Made by a program: the position numbers and the translations under genes. The notes beneath the pieces are model-generated. The model saw only the letters and a program-made list of their open reading frames with translations. It did not search any database and was not told the DNA's origin. Positions 12,100-24,355 of a stretch of 64,000 bases of DNA are shown in pieces. Every line of letters begins with the position of its first letter. Position 1 is the first letter of the stretch. Origin of the DNA: Neoechinorhynchus agilis (lineage: Eukaryota > Acanthocephala); assembly GCA_051530055.1 (NCBI GenBank), contig CM121343.1:744001-808000 (forward strand), read 5' to 3'.

Positions 12100-13800
12100 C
12101 CCTTTAGCCAACGTGGATACTACCGGATTCGACGCGGGTGCACGTGGAAGCTACGCTCCGATATTACTGAAAATGCTAAAACGAATGAATTTAAGTTTTG
12201 GCTCAGCACTGAACATGTGCCAAACTGCTGCCGCGAAAACACTTATGACATACTACACGACTGAGCTTCTCAACAGGATTATGTGAGGTTCGTGATGGGA
12301 TTTTCTCCCTGACGAAAACAGGAGTTCCTAAGGGTCCATAAACCCCGTAATTCATCCTACGGCGGCTCCGGTTCACACCCTAAGTCCATTGATAGTGTGC
12401 GCCAATATCCGATCGCGGCATCACCAATACAAAATTAACTTCCACTTCTAAGGAAAATTGTGCACGTTTTGCCCAGGAACGTTCTGAAAAGAATCACAAG
12501 GGCGCGTGATATCAGGCCGCAAAGAGATTCACCTCTCAATTGATAGACTGCATCGAGGCTAACTCATAGTTGTCGAGGATGCATCTCTTTGCGTTCCCTA
12601 GTTTAGTGTTTTCCGCTTGTGATGTTTCTGAAGTATCTCTGACTACAAAAATAGAAAGCGAATAAGTTTTTTCAAAATAATCTCGCGCGCTCAACTGTAT
12701 CTTCTGGGTAGCTGCGTTTTTGATGAAAATATACCTGAGGATATCGTCCAAATAGCGCTCAGAATCGAATTGCTCTGCGAGCGTACGACGGAACTTCCAT
12801 TCCATCGGGCATTATTCTTGATAAAGAATGCCTTGTTCCTTCCGAAGTTGCTGTACAAGTTGCGTACAGCGCCCTTCTTCAAACATCGACACTCCTTGGG
12901 GAAAATCGATGACAATTTAAGGAGGTATCAAAGGGATTTTAAATATCCAACTGTCGGATGAGGCATGGAGACAAGCTTCCTTACCTGTATCTTACGGCTG
13001 TTTGCGTATCCGTAAAACAGCCGATGTCGCGATTCCGGCTTTTGTAGGTTCCTATGATGACAGCCGAAAGTTGGTCGGAAAATTGTTAAAAAAAGAGTTT
13101 TTACTCGACGAAAATTTTAGAGGCGGTAATTGAATTTTGCCGCATTACGCAGTGCGATCAGGTTCTCTTGAGAGGCAAGAGACAGTCAGTTTGGGACAAA
13201 CCTTTAATCACGCGAGTTCACAACTCAATGCTTTCTGCCCAAGTTAGATTGTTGGCGGTCTCCTCGAAGGAATCCGGTGCCTGGCTGAACGCCGTTCCGA
13301 TTCCTTCGATCGGAAATTTACTGACGGACGAAACATAAGGATCGGAGTGTCCTTACGACTGGGTCTCCCGATTTGTGTCCCACACTACTGTCGTTGTGGA
13401 GCCTTTGTGGATACTTCGGATAGACACGGTCTTGTCTGTCGTCAGCCCGGTGGCAGGTATGCTCGCCACGCCGAAATTAACTCGGTGATTAGTCGGGCCT
13501 TGAATGGGATACACGCACTGAATCTGCTCGAACCGAGTCACCTCTGCAGATTCGATGGTCGAAGACCGGACAGGGTAACTGTGTTCTCGTGGCGAGAAGG
13601 GAAATCCCTTCTCTGGGACGCCACTTGTGTGGACACACTTTTCCTGTCCAATCCAAGATATTCATCGCGATGCGAAGGAGGCGCCGCAATTGCAGCGGAG
13701 GAACGCAAGCAGGGCTTAGTACGCCGAACTCTTAAGGGCACACCACTTCGTTCCTTTCGGCGTTGAGACACTCAAAGCATTCTGTGTCGATGCCAAGAAC
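12100..13800 (+). mobile_element. LINE remnant with C-terminal zinc motif and restriction-like endonuclease
   Basis: Plus-strand remnant of a non-LTR retrotransposon. Around 12780-12960 it encodes the post-reverse-transcriptase motif LPKLLYKLRTAP. At 13347-13766 a 139-codon stretch shows a Cys/His cluster (PHYCRCGAF...RHGLVCR...RYARHAE) and then a restriction-like nuclease core, GRRPDRVTVFSW followed by LLWDATCVDT. This PD...D arrangement is the PD-(D/E)XK fold used for target cleavage by early-branching LINEs (R2/NeSL/Utopia group). The clade assignment is inference. The reading frame is broken several times and the element is dead. Confidence 0.75.
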
Positions 13801-13899
13801 TTCACGGCGGATCTGTCAAGGAAGATGAGAATAAGCAAGAGCAGGAATGTTCTTCTTACAAAACATAGGTCTCACGATCTAGCGCTGCAGCGCTGCAGG

Positions 13900-16400
13900 T
13901 GTCCTTGCGACAATTATGAGTGGCGAAGAGATTGATCTGGGAAGTTAGCTTTGACGAAAATTTTACCCAATGCCTTTCGGCAGTATGCGAGCTACGTAAG
14001 GAATATGTCCAGGAGCCTGAAAACCGTCGTAGCTTAAATCGCTCGCTTGCTGGACGCGTTTCTTCGAAACTCGCAGATGGGGATGTCAGAGAAGTTCGCC
14101 TTTTATCATCAATTGACAGTCTCGCCAAAGCTAACGAAGAAACTTTACGAACTCTTCGTTCTAAACATTCCATTGACGGCAGCCGGCGGTATTTCGTGAA
14201 GTTCTAATCCTTCGATACGATCTCTTGTGGTTTATCATCGAAATCAGAATTGAAGATGACAATCTCCTATTTTGCTAACGGATCAGCTCATGGGCTTGAT
14301 GGTCTCCGGCGCCAACACTTAAAAGAAAATTATTTCCTTTTCAGTGGTTGACGCTGCTCAGTCCCTTGAAGATGCATTGGCACGCTTAGCCGACCAATTT
14401 GCCCGATAGCAATTGAGCTATTTGTCGGCGCATCTTTGTGAACAATCGCGAAAAAGGAAGGTGGGATTCGCCCCATTGCTTATGAAACAACTGTGTGCCG
14501 CACAGCAGCAAATTTTTTAACTAAAAGGATCATGGAAAAAGTAGGGATGCAGCTTCGCCCGACCCAGTTAGGCTGCTGTAAACCTTGTGGCGCAGAAGCG
14601 ATCGTTCATTCACTCCGTACGTTCATTACCGGAAACTCAAAGCCGCGCGTGGTCTTGAAATGTTATTTAAAAAATGCATTCAACACAGTTCACCGAGCAG
14701 ATTTGCTCGAAGTAGTTAGAGATCACGCACCAGAAGCATTTCGCAATTTCGTTAATGCCTATGGGACTTCAACTCCCTTGTGGTTCAATAACCACGTTTT
14801 GTGGTCAGAAAGAGGGGTTCAACAAAGGGACCCTTTTGGCCTTCTCATTCGCAGTCGCGCACTCTCTCCAGTCCTGCTTTAACGGCTGGAACCTGGACGA
14901 TGCCACGCTCGGAGGTAACCCTCTGTTGTACTGCGCGATTTGGAGACACTCGTTAAAGAAATGACGAAAATTAGCATTGAACTGAATTCTGTGAAATGCG
15001 GGATTCAGAACATGGCCCCGGGATAGAATTGAACACTCTAGACCGGTTGAGTCTTCAAGGAAGTTGTATTTTTGATTCTAATACGGAAGCGGAGATTGCC
15101 AATCTTCAACCGCAACTTTCGGTGCTGTGCGAACGAGTTGATGAATTATCTTCACACGAGACTGTCCCCGATCAAGAACACCCTCTTGATTCCAAAATTG
15201 CTATATAAGCTGCACACAGTACCTTTTTAGACATAAGATAAGATGGCAAAATTAGACGAGACGGTGAAAGCCTCTTTCGAGAAAATTTTAAATACTCAGC
15301 TGCCGGACGAGGCCTGGCGTTAGGCGTCCTTGCCTGTATCGTCCGGCGGTTTGGATATCCGCAAAACAGTTGATTTTTTCCGCCAGCTTATTTGGGATCG
15401 TATGAAGCAAGCCGCAAAATAGTTCAATCTTGTCTTTGCGATAATTACACTTTGGATGACGATTTCGTGAAGGCTCTTAATCATTGGTGTGGAGATTCCG
15501 ATAGCGAGCAGGTCTCCGTTAATGGTTGCAAACAATTAGTTTGGGACTCTTCCTAGGTAGAATTCATAACTCTTTAATTTCAAATTCTCGTGACCTGGTG
15601 AACCCAACTCGATTGGCGGCAGTCTTTACAAGAGAAACGGTTGCTTGGCTCAACGCTATCCCAATCGCTTCTGTGAGTACCTTTCGGACGAAACAGTAAG
15701 GATTGCAGTCTCCCTGAGACTTAGGGTACCGATGTGCCCTCAATTCAAAGCCACTATTATTTTATCTGTGGAGAATGTTAACGATATTGTACGTTTAATG
15801 TTTCTAGCGTCCCCATAGTATTCAACTCCAGAGGCAGAAAGCCCGACCTGCGCCAGAAATTCTACGGCACTTTTTGAATAGCTCAGCCAAACTCTAATTC
15901 GAGTGGATCCACGCGTTAGACTGCGCCTCTAAAGTCACTTAATGGAACCAATTTGTGTGAAAACTTCCAGCCCGGCATCCTCTCTTGTATCATAAAACAT
16001 GGTTTTCCATCGAATTTTTTTCACATTGCGGTGCTACATTGTGAACTCAAAATCCTAAATGGCCTTGGGTGTATGACAGTGGTGCCACATTGGCTGGCAC
16101 TTTCAAACGCAATACTGAACAGATCCGCTTTTTGGAATACCATTGCAGAACAATTTCTCACTCCGCCGTCTCGTCTTCGTACGTGCCATGGATCCACTGC
16201 CATAGAGTTCGAAGAATATGGAGAACGGATATGCGTATCCCATTAAGCACTCTAAACAAAACCTTTGTGTATGGCTCCGAACAAATCCTATAGCAAGAAG
16301 GATAGACGAAAGGAACAGACGTGATTCCCTGGTTGTTCTTAATCTGTCCCTCGAGCACCAGCGGTGAGCTATAGATTCTCGATCAGCTCATACTGACCGA
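13900..16400 (+). mobile_element. Second LINE copy of the same family: reverse transcriptase plus tail
   Basis: Another plus-strand copy, end to end with the previous one. It starts with a reverse-transcriptase N-terminal region at 13920-14207. Palm motifs follow at 14493-14880 (LGCCKPCGAEAIVHSLR, VVLKCYLKNAFNTVHR, SERGVQQRDPFG) and a WNLDDATLGG segment at about 14885, where related elements have YLDD. The region after the reverse transcriptase (IPKLLYKL-like) is at 15000-15210, and the nuclease-proximal region is weak at 15600-16300. Frameshifts and stops are frequent. The family is shared with the fragments at 27.3, 32.1, 46.6 and 49.3 kb. Confidence 0.75.
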
Positions 16401-16974
16401 GACAACAAGTGACTTGGGCAGCTTCGTTCATCACTGACAAATCTTATCCAGAAGAGTACTGCTGACCACAAATGGAGAGGCGCGGAGAAAAGGACGTAAA
16501 AACAAATGATTGTCACATTCTGCTGCGTTAGGTAACTACGCCGTTGAACGGTAAAATCTCCCCCTGACTCTGGTATCCACGTCAGATTGATGACTGCCAG
16601 AATCCCACTAAAACTTCATAGTCAAATGACTCTAATAAGTGCTTATGCTCCATCTCTGGATCAAAGTGAAGATAAAAAACTTTCCAGAACAATCATCAAT
16701 GCTCCAGCGACAGTTTTGGAAAAGAAGAACACGCTTGGAAAAACATAAACGAACCCCATGCAATCGTGAAACGCAACAATAACAATGGATATCTAATACT
16801 TCATCTTTGTGAAGAAATTGAACTACACACTGCAAACACATTTTAAAAGCTGACGAAAAATACAAAAAGTACATAGATAAATTGAAGCTCTAAACATTGG
16901 CTCCTACTTGACCATGTAGAAATGACTAAATGTTTAGCAGACTTCAGAGCCTCCAAATCATTCCCTAAATAGGT
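16401..16974. other. No recognisable feature
   Basis: Spacer between LINE remains and the first giant inverted repeat. Only short unsupported reading frames are present. Confidence 0.35.
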
Positions 16975-17239
16975 CCAATGCTGAAAAGACAACAAAATAA
17001 TAACCTCACTTCAATCAAAATGACACTCCATCGAGCTCCGGTTAGAGTTCGGATTCAAGATTCATTGTTCATTCGAAAAGTGCACTAGAGCGAAACTGTC
17101 AAAGATTCCGAGATGTACTACCCCGAGAGATCCGCTAACTTTCGTTGAAATCTTAAAAGTGTTTTCGAACACTGTTCAGTACGGAACTTTATCAAGATCT
17201 CTCTCCTCATAAGATTGAATAAACTTAAAAAGTTCTTAG

Positions 17240-18425
17240 TTCAGTGTAAATTGCACTTATTGAACGAAAGTGAGAAAGATTGGATTCATCCGCAATTGGG
17301 ACATATCAAAAGTTACGCCTTTCATTGCCCACTTGACTCAAACATGGTCTTGAAATATGAGCATTTCAGTCCTGAAAACGAGTGAGAATCATCGACGTAT
17401 CCGTTACAATCACAAAATATCATTATTCGCACATCACAGCTTTAAAGACTTTGGCTTAAGACATTGGTCGGAACAGCTCATGCAATTCGTTTATCATTTC
17501 AGGCAATTATCTTATGAAAAAGAGATATTTAAGCAATCAACATACAATATTATCCATGCTGATCGATGATGGTATTTTCCGACTACGCAGTGTAAATGTT
17601 ACTCAACGCTTAGCGATTAATGGACGTATAACGAAAATGTCGAGACAAAAATTATATACAAACAAATGCTTTTAGAATTAAAATTAAAAAGTAAAAGTAT
17701 AATCGTTGGATTATAAAGAAATCCTAAACAAATAGACACTTATCGTTTGTCTACATATTAAAGCAAAGTCCATCTATGATATGCGCATCGAAGAAAGCAA
17801 CCAAGGAGTTATTTGAAAGTATTCGAGTAGTAGACAACTTCAGTATAAGCTATACTTTTTAATAGAACTGAATATTCACATATAATCGCTGGAAGCTTCT
17901 TCGAAACTAGAACTGCTTCTAAATAATCAATAAAAGATGTCAGATCATCCTTTCGAAAATCTATTAAATGTGGATTTTTTTATCCGGAAATATTATTTTT
18001 ATGAAATCCGCACACAAAAAGAGAAATAAACATAGCTGAACAAAGTCCGAATGTTTATCTTTTTGGTCACGATAAGGCGTTGAGTAACATTTACACTGTT
18101 GAGTCGGCAAATACTACCGTCGATCTGCATGGATAATGCTGTAAATGGATTGCTGAGCTGCTCTGAGAAATGTCTGAAATCAAAAGCATGGAAGCTCTAA
18201 AGAATACATTAACGGAAGTCAATTATACCTTTTTATTATATCGGATGCGTTTTGGATTCTCATACGTTTCATTACTAAAATACTCCTAGACAATGTCCGA
18301 GTCAAGTTGGCAATGTTGGGCGTCTTTTATGATATATCGACACCACAGATAAATCAAGTCTTTCTCTCTCTCGTTCAAACCAATTTTCTAAAATATCAAT
18401 TTATGTCAGGAGGTAAGAAACAAAG
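17240..18425. repeat. Nested inverted repeat inside the hairpin arm
   Basis: The segment 17240-17605 is inversely related to 18065-18425. For example, GTGTAAATGTTACTCAACGC at about 17590 pairs with its complement at about 18085, and the reverse complement of 17290-17345 aligns with 18290-18350 (GAGTCAAG, GGCAATG and TTTATGATAT-like motifs). The two nested arms are more diverged than the outer arms, so this inversion is older. The same nested structure recurs in the other three hairpin arms. Confidence 0.6.
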
Positions 18426-19009
18426 GAAAATGTTACAAATTTGGTTTACTAACAACGAAACGGCTCAAAGTTGGATACCTCGAATCATCATGGAAGACTC
18501 AATATCCGCATTTGAACTCAATTGAACTAAGAACAATCGCGAAAAAGGGGACAAAGGAGTCCGCTACTTTGGCTCTTTGAAATGAATTTGAATAACGCAA
18601 TCAACAAAGCGAAATTCTTGACAATTATCGTATTGGGATGCAGTGATTAATTGGAAGAAATAAAAACGTTCAATGAGCAACGTAACCAGAATCTTCATTT
18701 AAACGTTGATAAATCGGGCAACAAAAGTTCAAAGTTCAATCGCCAAAATTCGCTCGATGGTAAGCACAATCAAGAAAGAGCGAAATTGGCAGAGACTTTA
18801 CAAATCCTTCATGTAAGCCGCTTAAGATTGCAATTACCGACCACATAACCCAAATTCGTCTAAGGCCTACAATGAAACTAATCAAATTATCCACTCGATC
18901 ATAAAGACGAAGACTAAAGTTCGGTTGTTCAACAATAAAGAAATATTCCTCTTAAACATTCTCAAGGAGAAGAGAAGCATTGATCCGAATAACGGGATAT
19001 ACAGAATAA

Positions 19010-20460
19010 AGTGATAGACTTTTTACCGGATAAAACGATGTGGGGCAAATGAGAATCACAAAAACATAAGCAGGTCTACAGCCGATTTGGGCACTATTCC
19101 GCTAAATCCAATAACCAAGATATTCTGTAAAATCCCGTAGATTTTCATGGCCCGCATTTTGTGGAGAGAGAACTGAACCCTAAAAGGTGCCTTGTCCCGT
19201 CCAACTCCCTGGGAAGGAAACAAGACTTTGGCTAAAACTATCGGCGAGCGGCTTGTTGAAAATTGACGATCCCTCAATTTAGATTGAAATGCATTTGCAA
19301 TGTACTGCACAGACTGACTGCGGTGGACACTTCACTTTCCTATGGCAATATCAAGAGATCCATAGATAGTGGAAGCACGATATTTGAACGAACCACAGCC
19401 TGACGATCCACGTGGAGCAATGGGCAAGAATCACTTTTCCATCCGGAACTGTTAAAATGATTGTTGATTCTGGCACCGGAAGGTAATCGAGTAGACAACT
19501 TCATTACCTCTCTGAATTCAACAGTGAGAACTGTTCGTATTTTTCATGTCCAGCTACGAGTGAGAATTTATCCGACGAAAGGACAACGATATCGCTGCTG
19601 TACAGCGAGTCTTAGAAGAAAATGATGTTGTTAGAGCCGAAATAGTAGTTATTTTGACGAGCAACTACTGCAGCACCGGCTTCTATACAAACTACGAAGG
19701 TTTTTTTTATCGATGGAATACGAAATTCCGAGTCAATTTATCAAATATAGGAACTTCGGGCGTGCAAAATGTCAACCATGGCAAAAAGTGGCATTCAGAT
19801 CTGATGCAAAGCAGGAAGTGAGCTTTGCTTTGTATCTGGTTGATTCGGAGAGTCATTTAGGGAGGCGATGGCGATTACCCCAATTTCATCAGTGGTTTGT
19901 TCTTTAAATTCGACCTGTTCAAAATGTTATTAACGGTGTTTCATGCAATCTCCGGGACAGGAGTTGGTCACTTGTCCGACGATGTGCATAGCAGGAGCGA
20001 TCAGCCGGTACAAAAATAACAATGGCAGCAAAGTACCAACATCCATTGTTGTTGTTTACAGCGACGGCCAGCTCGGATATATCGGGATGAGTGAACGTCA
20101 ACAAATTCTCAAATCGATTAGTATGGTCGTTGGATCAAGTGAAAACGAAGCGCCGAAGCCAATAATCACGTACATTGTAGTAAAGAAGCGAATCGATTTC
20201 CGATTCTTCATATTGGGCAGTCCAAACGAACCTTTGACCAACCCCATTAGCGGTCTTGTTGTTGGAAGAATTTTTGACGGTGGAACGATGGAGAGATTTC
20301 TATATTGTGGCACAAAGAGTTACTCAAAGTTCAGCGACGTAACTTCAACATCCAGGCGGATAAAAACGAGTTCTCGATGGACGAAATGCAGCAAATCTCC
20401 TATAAGTTGTGAGCAATAGGAGTGCCACCAGCGATCGCATTCACCTTAAACAGAATACAA
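19010..20460 (+). pseudogene. PIWI-clade Argonaute remnant (MID-PIWI), left arm of hairpin 1
   Basis: Remnant of the small-RNA-binding and slicer half of a PIWI protein. Reading fragments in order: FLPDKTMWG and NHKNISRSTAD (linker to MID), NDIAAVQRVLEEN and VVILTSNYC (MID), EIPSQFIKYRNFG (the IPSQ motif of MID), and LVDSESHLGRR (first catalytic-Asp region, D...H...GRR). Then PGQELVTC and SIVVVYSDG (second catalytic Asp), ITYIVVKKRIDFRFF (the VKKR.N.RFF signature of PIWI), NPISGLVV, RDFYIVAQRVTQSSAT and MQQISYKL. The order and signatures match animal PIWI. Stops and frame changes separate the fragments. A 12-base deletion has removed the IGDG part of YSDGIGDGQL, and the terminal AHKLA-type His motif is gone. 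It is non-functional as a protein gene. Confidence 0.8.
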
Positions 20461-20569
20461 TTTCAAAATCATTTCATAAATGACACTATTCGACCTCCGA
20501 AGATAATCTTGATCCTTCATTATAATCGTTTTTCGTCCAAAAACCTTTTTCTGAATTTATGCCAACTTT

Positions 20570-20800
20570 GATTAGGGCGGCAAATGTCCTCTGTAGCGTG
20601 GAATTCCTTTGATTTTGTTTCTAAGTGCAAGTCCGAAGATTAGAACACCACGAAGAATAAATCGCAAATCGCTGAACATCACGTACGAGAATCCATAAAA
20701 TCTATAACGGTCGTTGCTATTCAGGTTCCGATCGAGATTTGGCTTTGGTGATGATTGATTACTCAAATAAAAATACGCTACCCTTCGTCCGTCAATTGCG
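20570..20800 (-). pseudogene. NDUFC2-like 5' fragment in the loop of hairpin 1
   Basis: The minus strand encodes LDRNLNSNDRYRF, YVMFSDLRFILRGV and NKIKGIPRYRGHL, then runs into a stop soon after homology ends. It matches the minus-strand NDUFC2-like sequence at 35885-36095, including a shared AATAAAAATAC stretch upstream. By family knowledge NDUFC2 is a small membrane subunit of respiratory complex I, and the N-K-I-K-G-I-P stretch corresponds to its N-L-I-R-R-R-P region. The C-terminal half is absent, so this is a captured partial copy. Confidence 0.6.
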
Positions 20801-21049
20801 GTGTCTTCATAATAAAAAGTGGAGAAGTTGCATAATCAATACGTAGAATACTAAAGAACTCCTTGAGCATCGCCATGGCAACCAAACCATCGATAAAATC
20901 ACAAAATTAGCGTTCCCTTGGATACGGAAGAACTTACAATTCAATTCTTAGACGTTGTTTTGATTTGGTAGTTATAGAAAACTGGTCTCATGGCGACTTC
21001 GTCTTCCTTATGCCGCTTCTCAAGCGTCCCCAATCTTTAGACCATTGAG

Positions 21050-22310
21050 GGAATCTCTCCATCGTCCCAAGTTCTGCCAACAACAAGACCGTCATCGAGA
21101 TTTGTTTGGACTGCCCAATATGAAGAATCGGAAATCGATTCGCTTCTTTACTACAATGTACGTGATTTTTGGCTTCGGCGCTTCGTTTTCACTTGATCCA
21201 ACGACCATACTAATCGATTTGAGAATTTGTTGACATTCACTCATCCCGATATATCCGAGCTGGCCGTCACCAATTCCGTCGCTGTAAACAACAACAATGG
21301 ATGTTGGTACTTTGCTGCCATTGTTATTTTTGTACCGGCTGATCGCTCCTGCTATGCACATCGTCGGACAAGTGACCAACTCCTGTCCCGGAGATTGCAT
21401 GAAACACCGTTAATAACATTTTGAACAGGTCGAATTTAAAGAAGAAACCACTGATGAAATTGGGGTAATCGCCATCGCCTCCCTAAATGACTCTCCGAAT
21501 CAACCAGATACAAAGCAAAGCTCACTTCCTGCTTTGCATCAGATCTGAATGCCACTTTTTGCCATGGTTGACATTTTGCATAAAGTTCCTATATTTGATA
21601 AATTGACTCGGAATTTCGTATTCCATCGATAAAAAAACCTTCGTAGATTTGTATAGAAGCCAGTGCTGCAGTAGTTGCTCGTCAAAATAACTACTATTTC
21701 GGCTCTAACAACATCATTTTCTTCTAAGACTCGCTGTACAGCAGCGATATCGTTGTCCTTTCGTCGGATAAATTCTCACTCGTAGCTGGACATGAAAAAT
21801 ACGAACAGTTCTCACTGTTGAATTCAGAGAGGTAATGAAGTTGTCTACTCGATTACCTTCCGGTGCCAGAATCAACAATCATTTTAACAGTTCCGGATGG
21901 AAAAGTGATTCTTGCCCATTGCTCCACATGGATCGTCAGGCTGTGGTTCGTTCAAATATCGTGCTTCCACTATCTATGGATCTCTTGATATTGCCGTAGG
22001 AAAGTGGAAGTGTCCGCAGTCAGTCTGTGCAGTACATTGCAAATGCATTTAATCTAAATTGAGGGATCGTCAATTTTCAACAAGCCGCTCGCCGATAGTT
22101 TAGCCAAAGTCTTGTTTCTTCAGGGAGTTGGACGGGACAAGGCACCTTTTAGGGTTCAGTTCTCTCTCCACAAAATGCGGGCCATGAAAATCTACGGGAT
22201 TTTACAGAATATCTTGGTTATTGGATTTAGCGGAATAGTGCCCAAATCGGCTGTAGACCTGCTTATGTTTTTGTGATTCTCATTTGCCCATCGTTTTATC
22301 GGTAAAGTCA
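21050..22310 (-). pseudogene. PIWI-clade Argonaute remnant, right arm of hairpin 1
   Basis: Mirror copy of the left-arm remnant on the minus strand. It keeps the intact YSDGIGDGQLGYIG segment (second catalytic Asp and PIWI loop) in a 102-codon open stretch at 21092-21400, followed by KITYIVVKKRIDFRFF. Homology to the left arm then continues with deletions to about 21050 (a GTCTTGTTGTTGG block and GACGATGGAGAGATT are shared). The MID fragments lie at about 21560-21770 and the linker at about 22280-22305. Confidence 0.8.
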
Positions 22311-24355
22311 TATCACTTTATTCTATATCCCGTTATTCGGATCAATGCTTCTCTTCTCCTTGAGAATGTTTAAAAAGAGGAATATTTCTTTATTGTTGAA
22401 CAACCGAACTTTAGTCTTCGTCTTTATGATCGAGTGGATAATTTGATTAGTTTCATTGTAGGCCTTAGACGAATTTGGGTTATGTGGTCGGTAATTGCAA
22501 TCTTAAGCGGCTTACATGAAGGGTTTGTAAAGTCTCTGCCAATTTCGCTCTTTCTTGATTGTGCTTACCATCGAGCGAATTTTGGCGATTGATCTTTGAA
22601 CATTCGTTGCCCGATTTATCAACGTTTAAATGAAGATTCTGGTTACGTTGCTCATTGAACGTTTTTATTTCTTCCAATTAATCACTGCATCCCAATACGA
22701 TAATTGTCAAGAATTTCGCTTTGTTGATTGCGTTATTCAAATTCATTTCAAAGAGCCAAAGTAGCGGACTCCTTTGTCTTCTTTTTCGCGATTGTTCTTA
22801 GTTCAATTGAGTTCAAATGCGGATATTGAGTCTTCCATGATGATTCGAGGTATCCAACCTTGAGCCGTTTCGTTGTTAGTAAACCAAATTTGTAACATTT
22901 TCTTTGTTTCTTACCTCCTGACACAAATTGATATTTTAAGAAAATTGGTTTACGAGAGAGAGAAAGACTCGATTTATCTGTGGTGTCGATATATCATAAA
23001 AGACGCCCAACATTTATAACCGGCTCGGACATTGTCTAGGAAGTATTTTAGTAATGAAACGTATGAGAATCCAAAACGCATCCGATATAATAAAAAGGTA
23101 TAATTGACTTCCGTTAATGTATTCTTTAGAGCTTCCATGCTTTTTATTTCAGACATTTGTCAGAGCAGCTCAGCAATCCATTTACAGCATTATCCATGCA
23201 GATCGACGGTAGTATTTGCCAACTCAACAGTGTAAATGTTACTCAACGCCTTATCGTGACCAAAAAGATAAACATTCGGACTTTGTTCAGCTATGTTTAT
23301 TTCTCTTTTTGTGTGCGGATTTCATAAAAATAATATTTCCGGATAAAAAAAATCCACATTTAATAGATTTTCGAAAGGATGATCTGACATCTTTTATTGA
23401 TTATTTAGAAGCAGTTCTAGTTTCGAAGAAGCTTCCAGCGATTATATGGTAATATTCAGTTCTATCAAAAAGTATAGCTTATACTGAAGCTGTCTACTAC
23501 TCGAATACTTTCAAATAACTCCTTGGTTGCTTTCTTCGATGCGCATATCATAGATGGACTTTGCTTTAATATGTAGACAAACGATAAGTGTCTATTTGTT
23601 TAGGATTTCTTTATAATCCAACGATTATACTTTTACTTTTTAATTTTAATTCTAAAAGCATTTGTTTGTATATAATTTTTGTCTCGACATTTTCGTTATA
23701 CGTCTATTAATCGCTAAGCGTTGAGTAACATTTACACTGCGTAGTCGTCAAATACCATCATCGATCAGCATGAATAATTCTGTATGTAGATTGCTTAAAT
23801 ATCTCTTCTTTATAAGACAATTGCCTTAATTGATAAGCGGATTGCATGAGCTGTTCGGGCCAATGTCTTAAGCCAAAATCATTATAGCTGTGATGTGCGA
23901 ATAATGATATTTCGTGATTGTAACGGATACGTCGATGATTCTCACTCGTTTTCAGGACTGAAATGCTCATATTTCAAGACCATGTTTGAGTCAAGTGGGC
24001 AATGAAAGGCGTAACTTTTGATATGTCCCAATTGCGGATGAATCCAATCTTTCTCACTTTCGTTCAATAAGTGCAATTTACACTGAACTAAGAACTTTTA
24101 TCAGTTTATTCAATCTTATGATGAGAAAGATCTTGATAAAGTTCCGTACTGAACAGTGTTCGAAAACACTTTTAAGATTTCGACGAAAGTTAGCAGATCT
24201 CTCGGGGTAGTACATCTCGGAATCTTTGACAGTTTCGCTCTAGTGCACTTTTCGAATGAACAATGAATCTTGAATCCGAACTCTAACCGGAGCTCGATGG
24301 AGTGGCATTTTGATTGAAGTGAGGTTTGGATTTTGTTGTCTTTTCAGCATTGGAT

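Larger units (their letters stand above)
16975..24355. repeat. Giant inverted repeat, copy 1 (PIWI-containing hairpin)
   Basis: The arms 16975-about 20300 and about 21050-24355 are near-identical reverse complements over more than 3 kb, with scattered small indels. Both outer ends read TCCAATGCTGAAAAGACAAC into the repeat. The unpaired loop is about 750 bases. Each arm carries, from outside inward, anonymous AT-rich sequence, a smaller nested inverted repeat, then the decayed MID-PIWI part of a PIWI-clade Argonaute gene pointing toward the loop. The loop adds the PIWI tail (plus strand) and an NDUFC2-like 5' fragment (minus strand). No transposase is visible. Transcription across it would fold into a long hairpin RNA. 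Confidence 0.92.

Noticed and set aside
13538-13771. Minus-strand frames across 13.35-14.2 kb
   Set aside because: Reverse shadows of the LINE nuclease and reverse-transcriptase coding sequence.
17357-17569. 70-codon frame (MSISVLKTSENHRR…) repeated in all four arms
   Set aside because: It recurs because the arms are duplicated; it is short, unrecognised, and lies in a nested inverted repeat.
19056-19310. 84-codon minus-strand frame in the hairpin arm (and its three counterparts)
   Set aside because: It runs antisense through the PIWI linker region. It is open in several copies only because the copies are young, and it has no family similarity.
16975-24355. Polinton or other large DNA transposon with long terminal inverted repeats
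   Set aside because: No transposase, integrase, polymerase or capsid-like sequence in arms or loop; the arms hold a host PIWI fragment instead.
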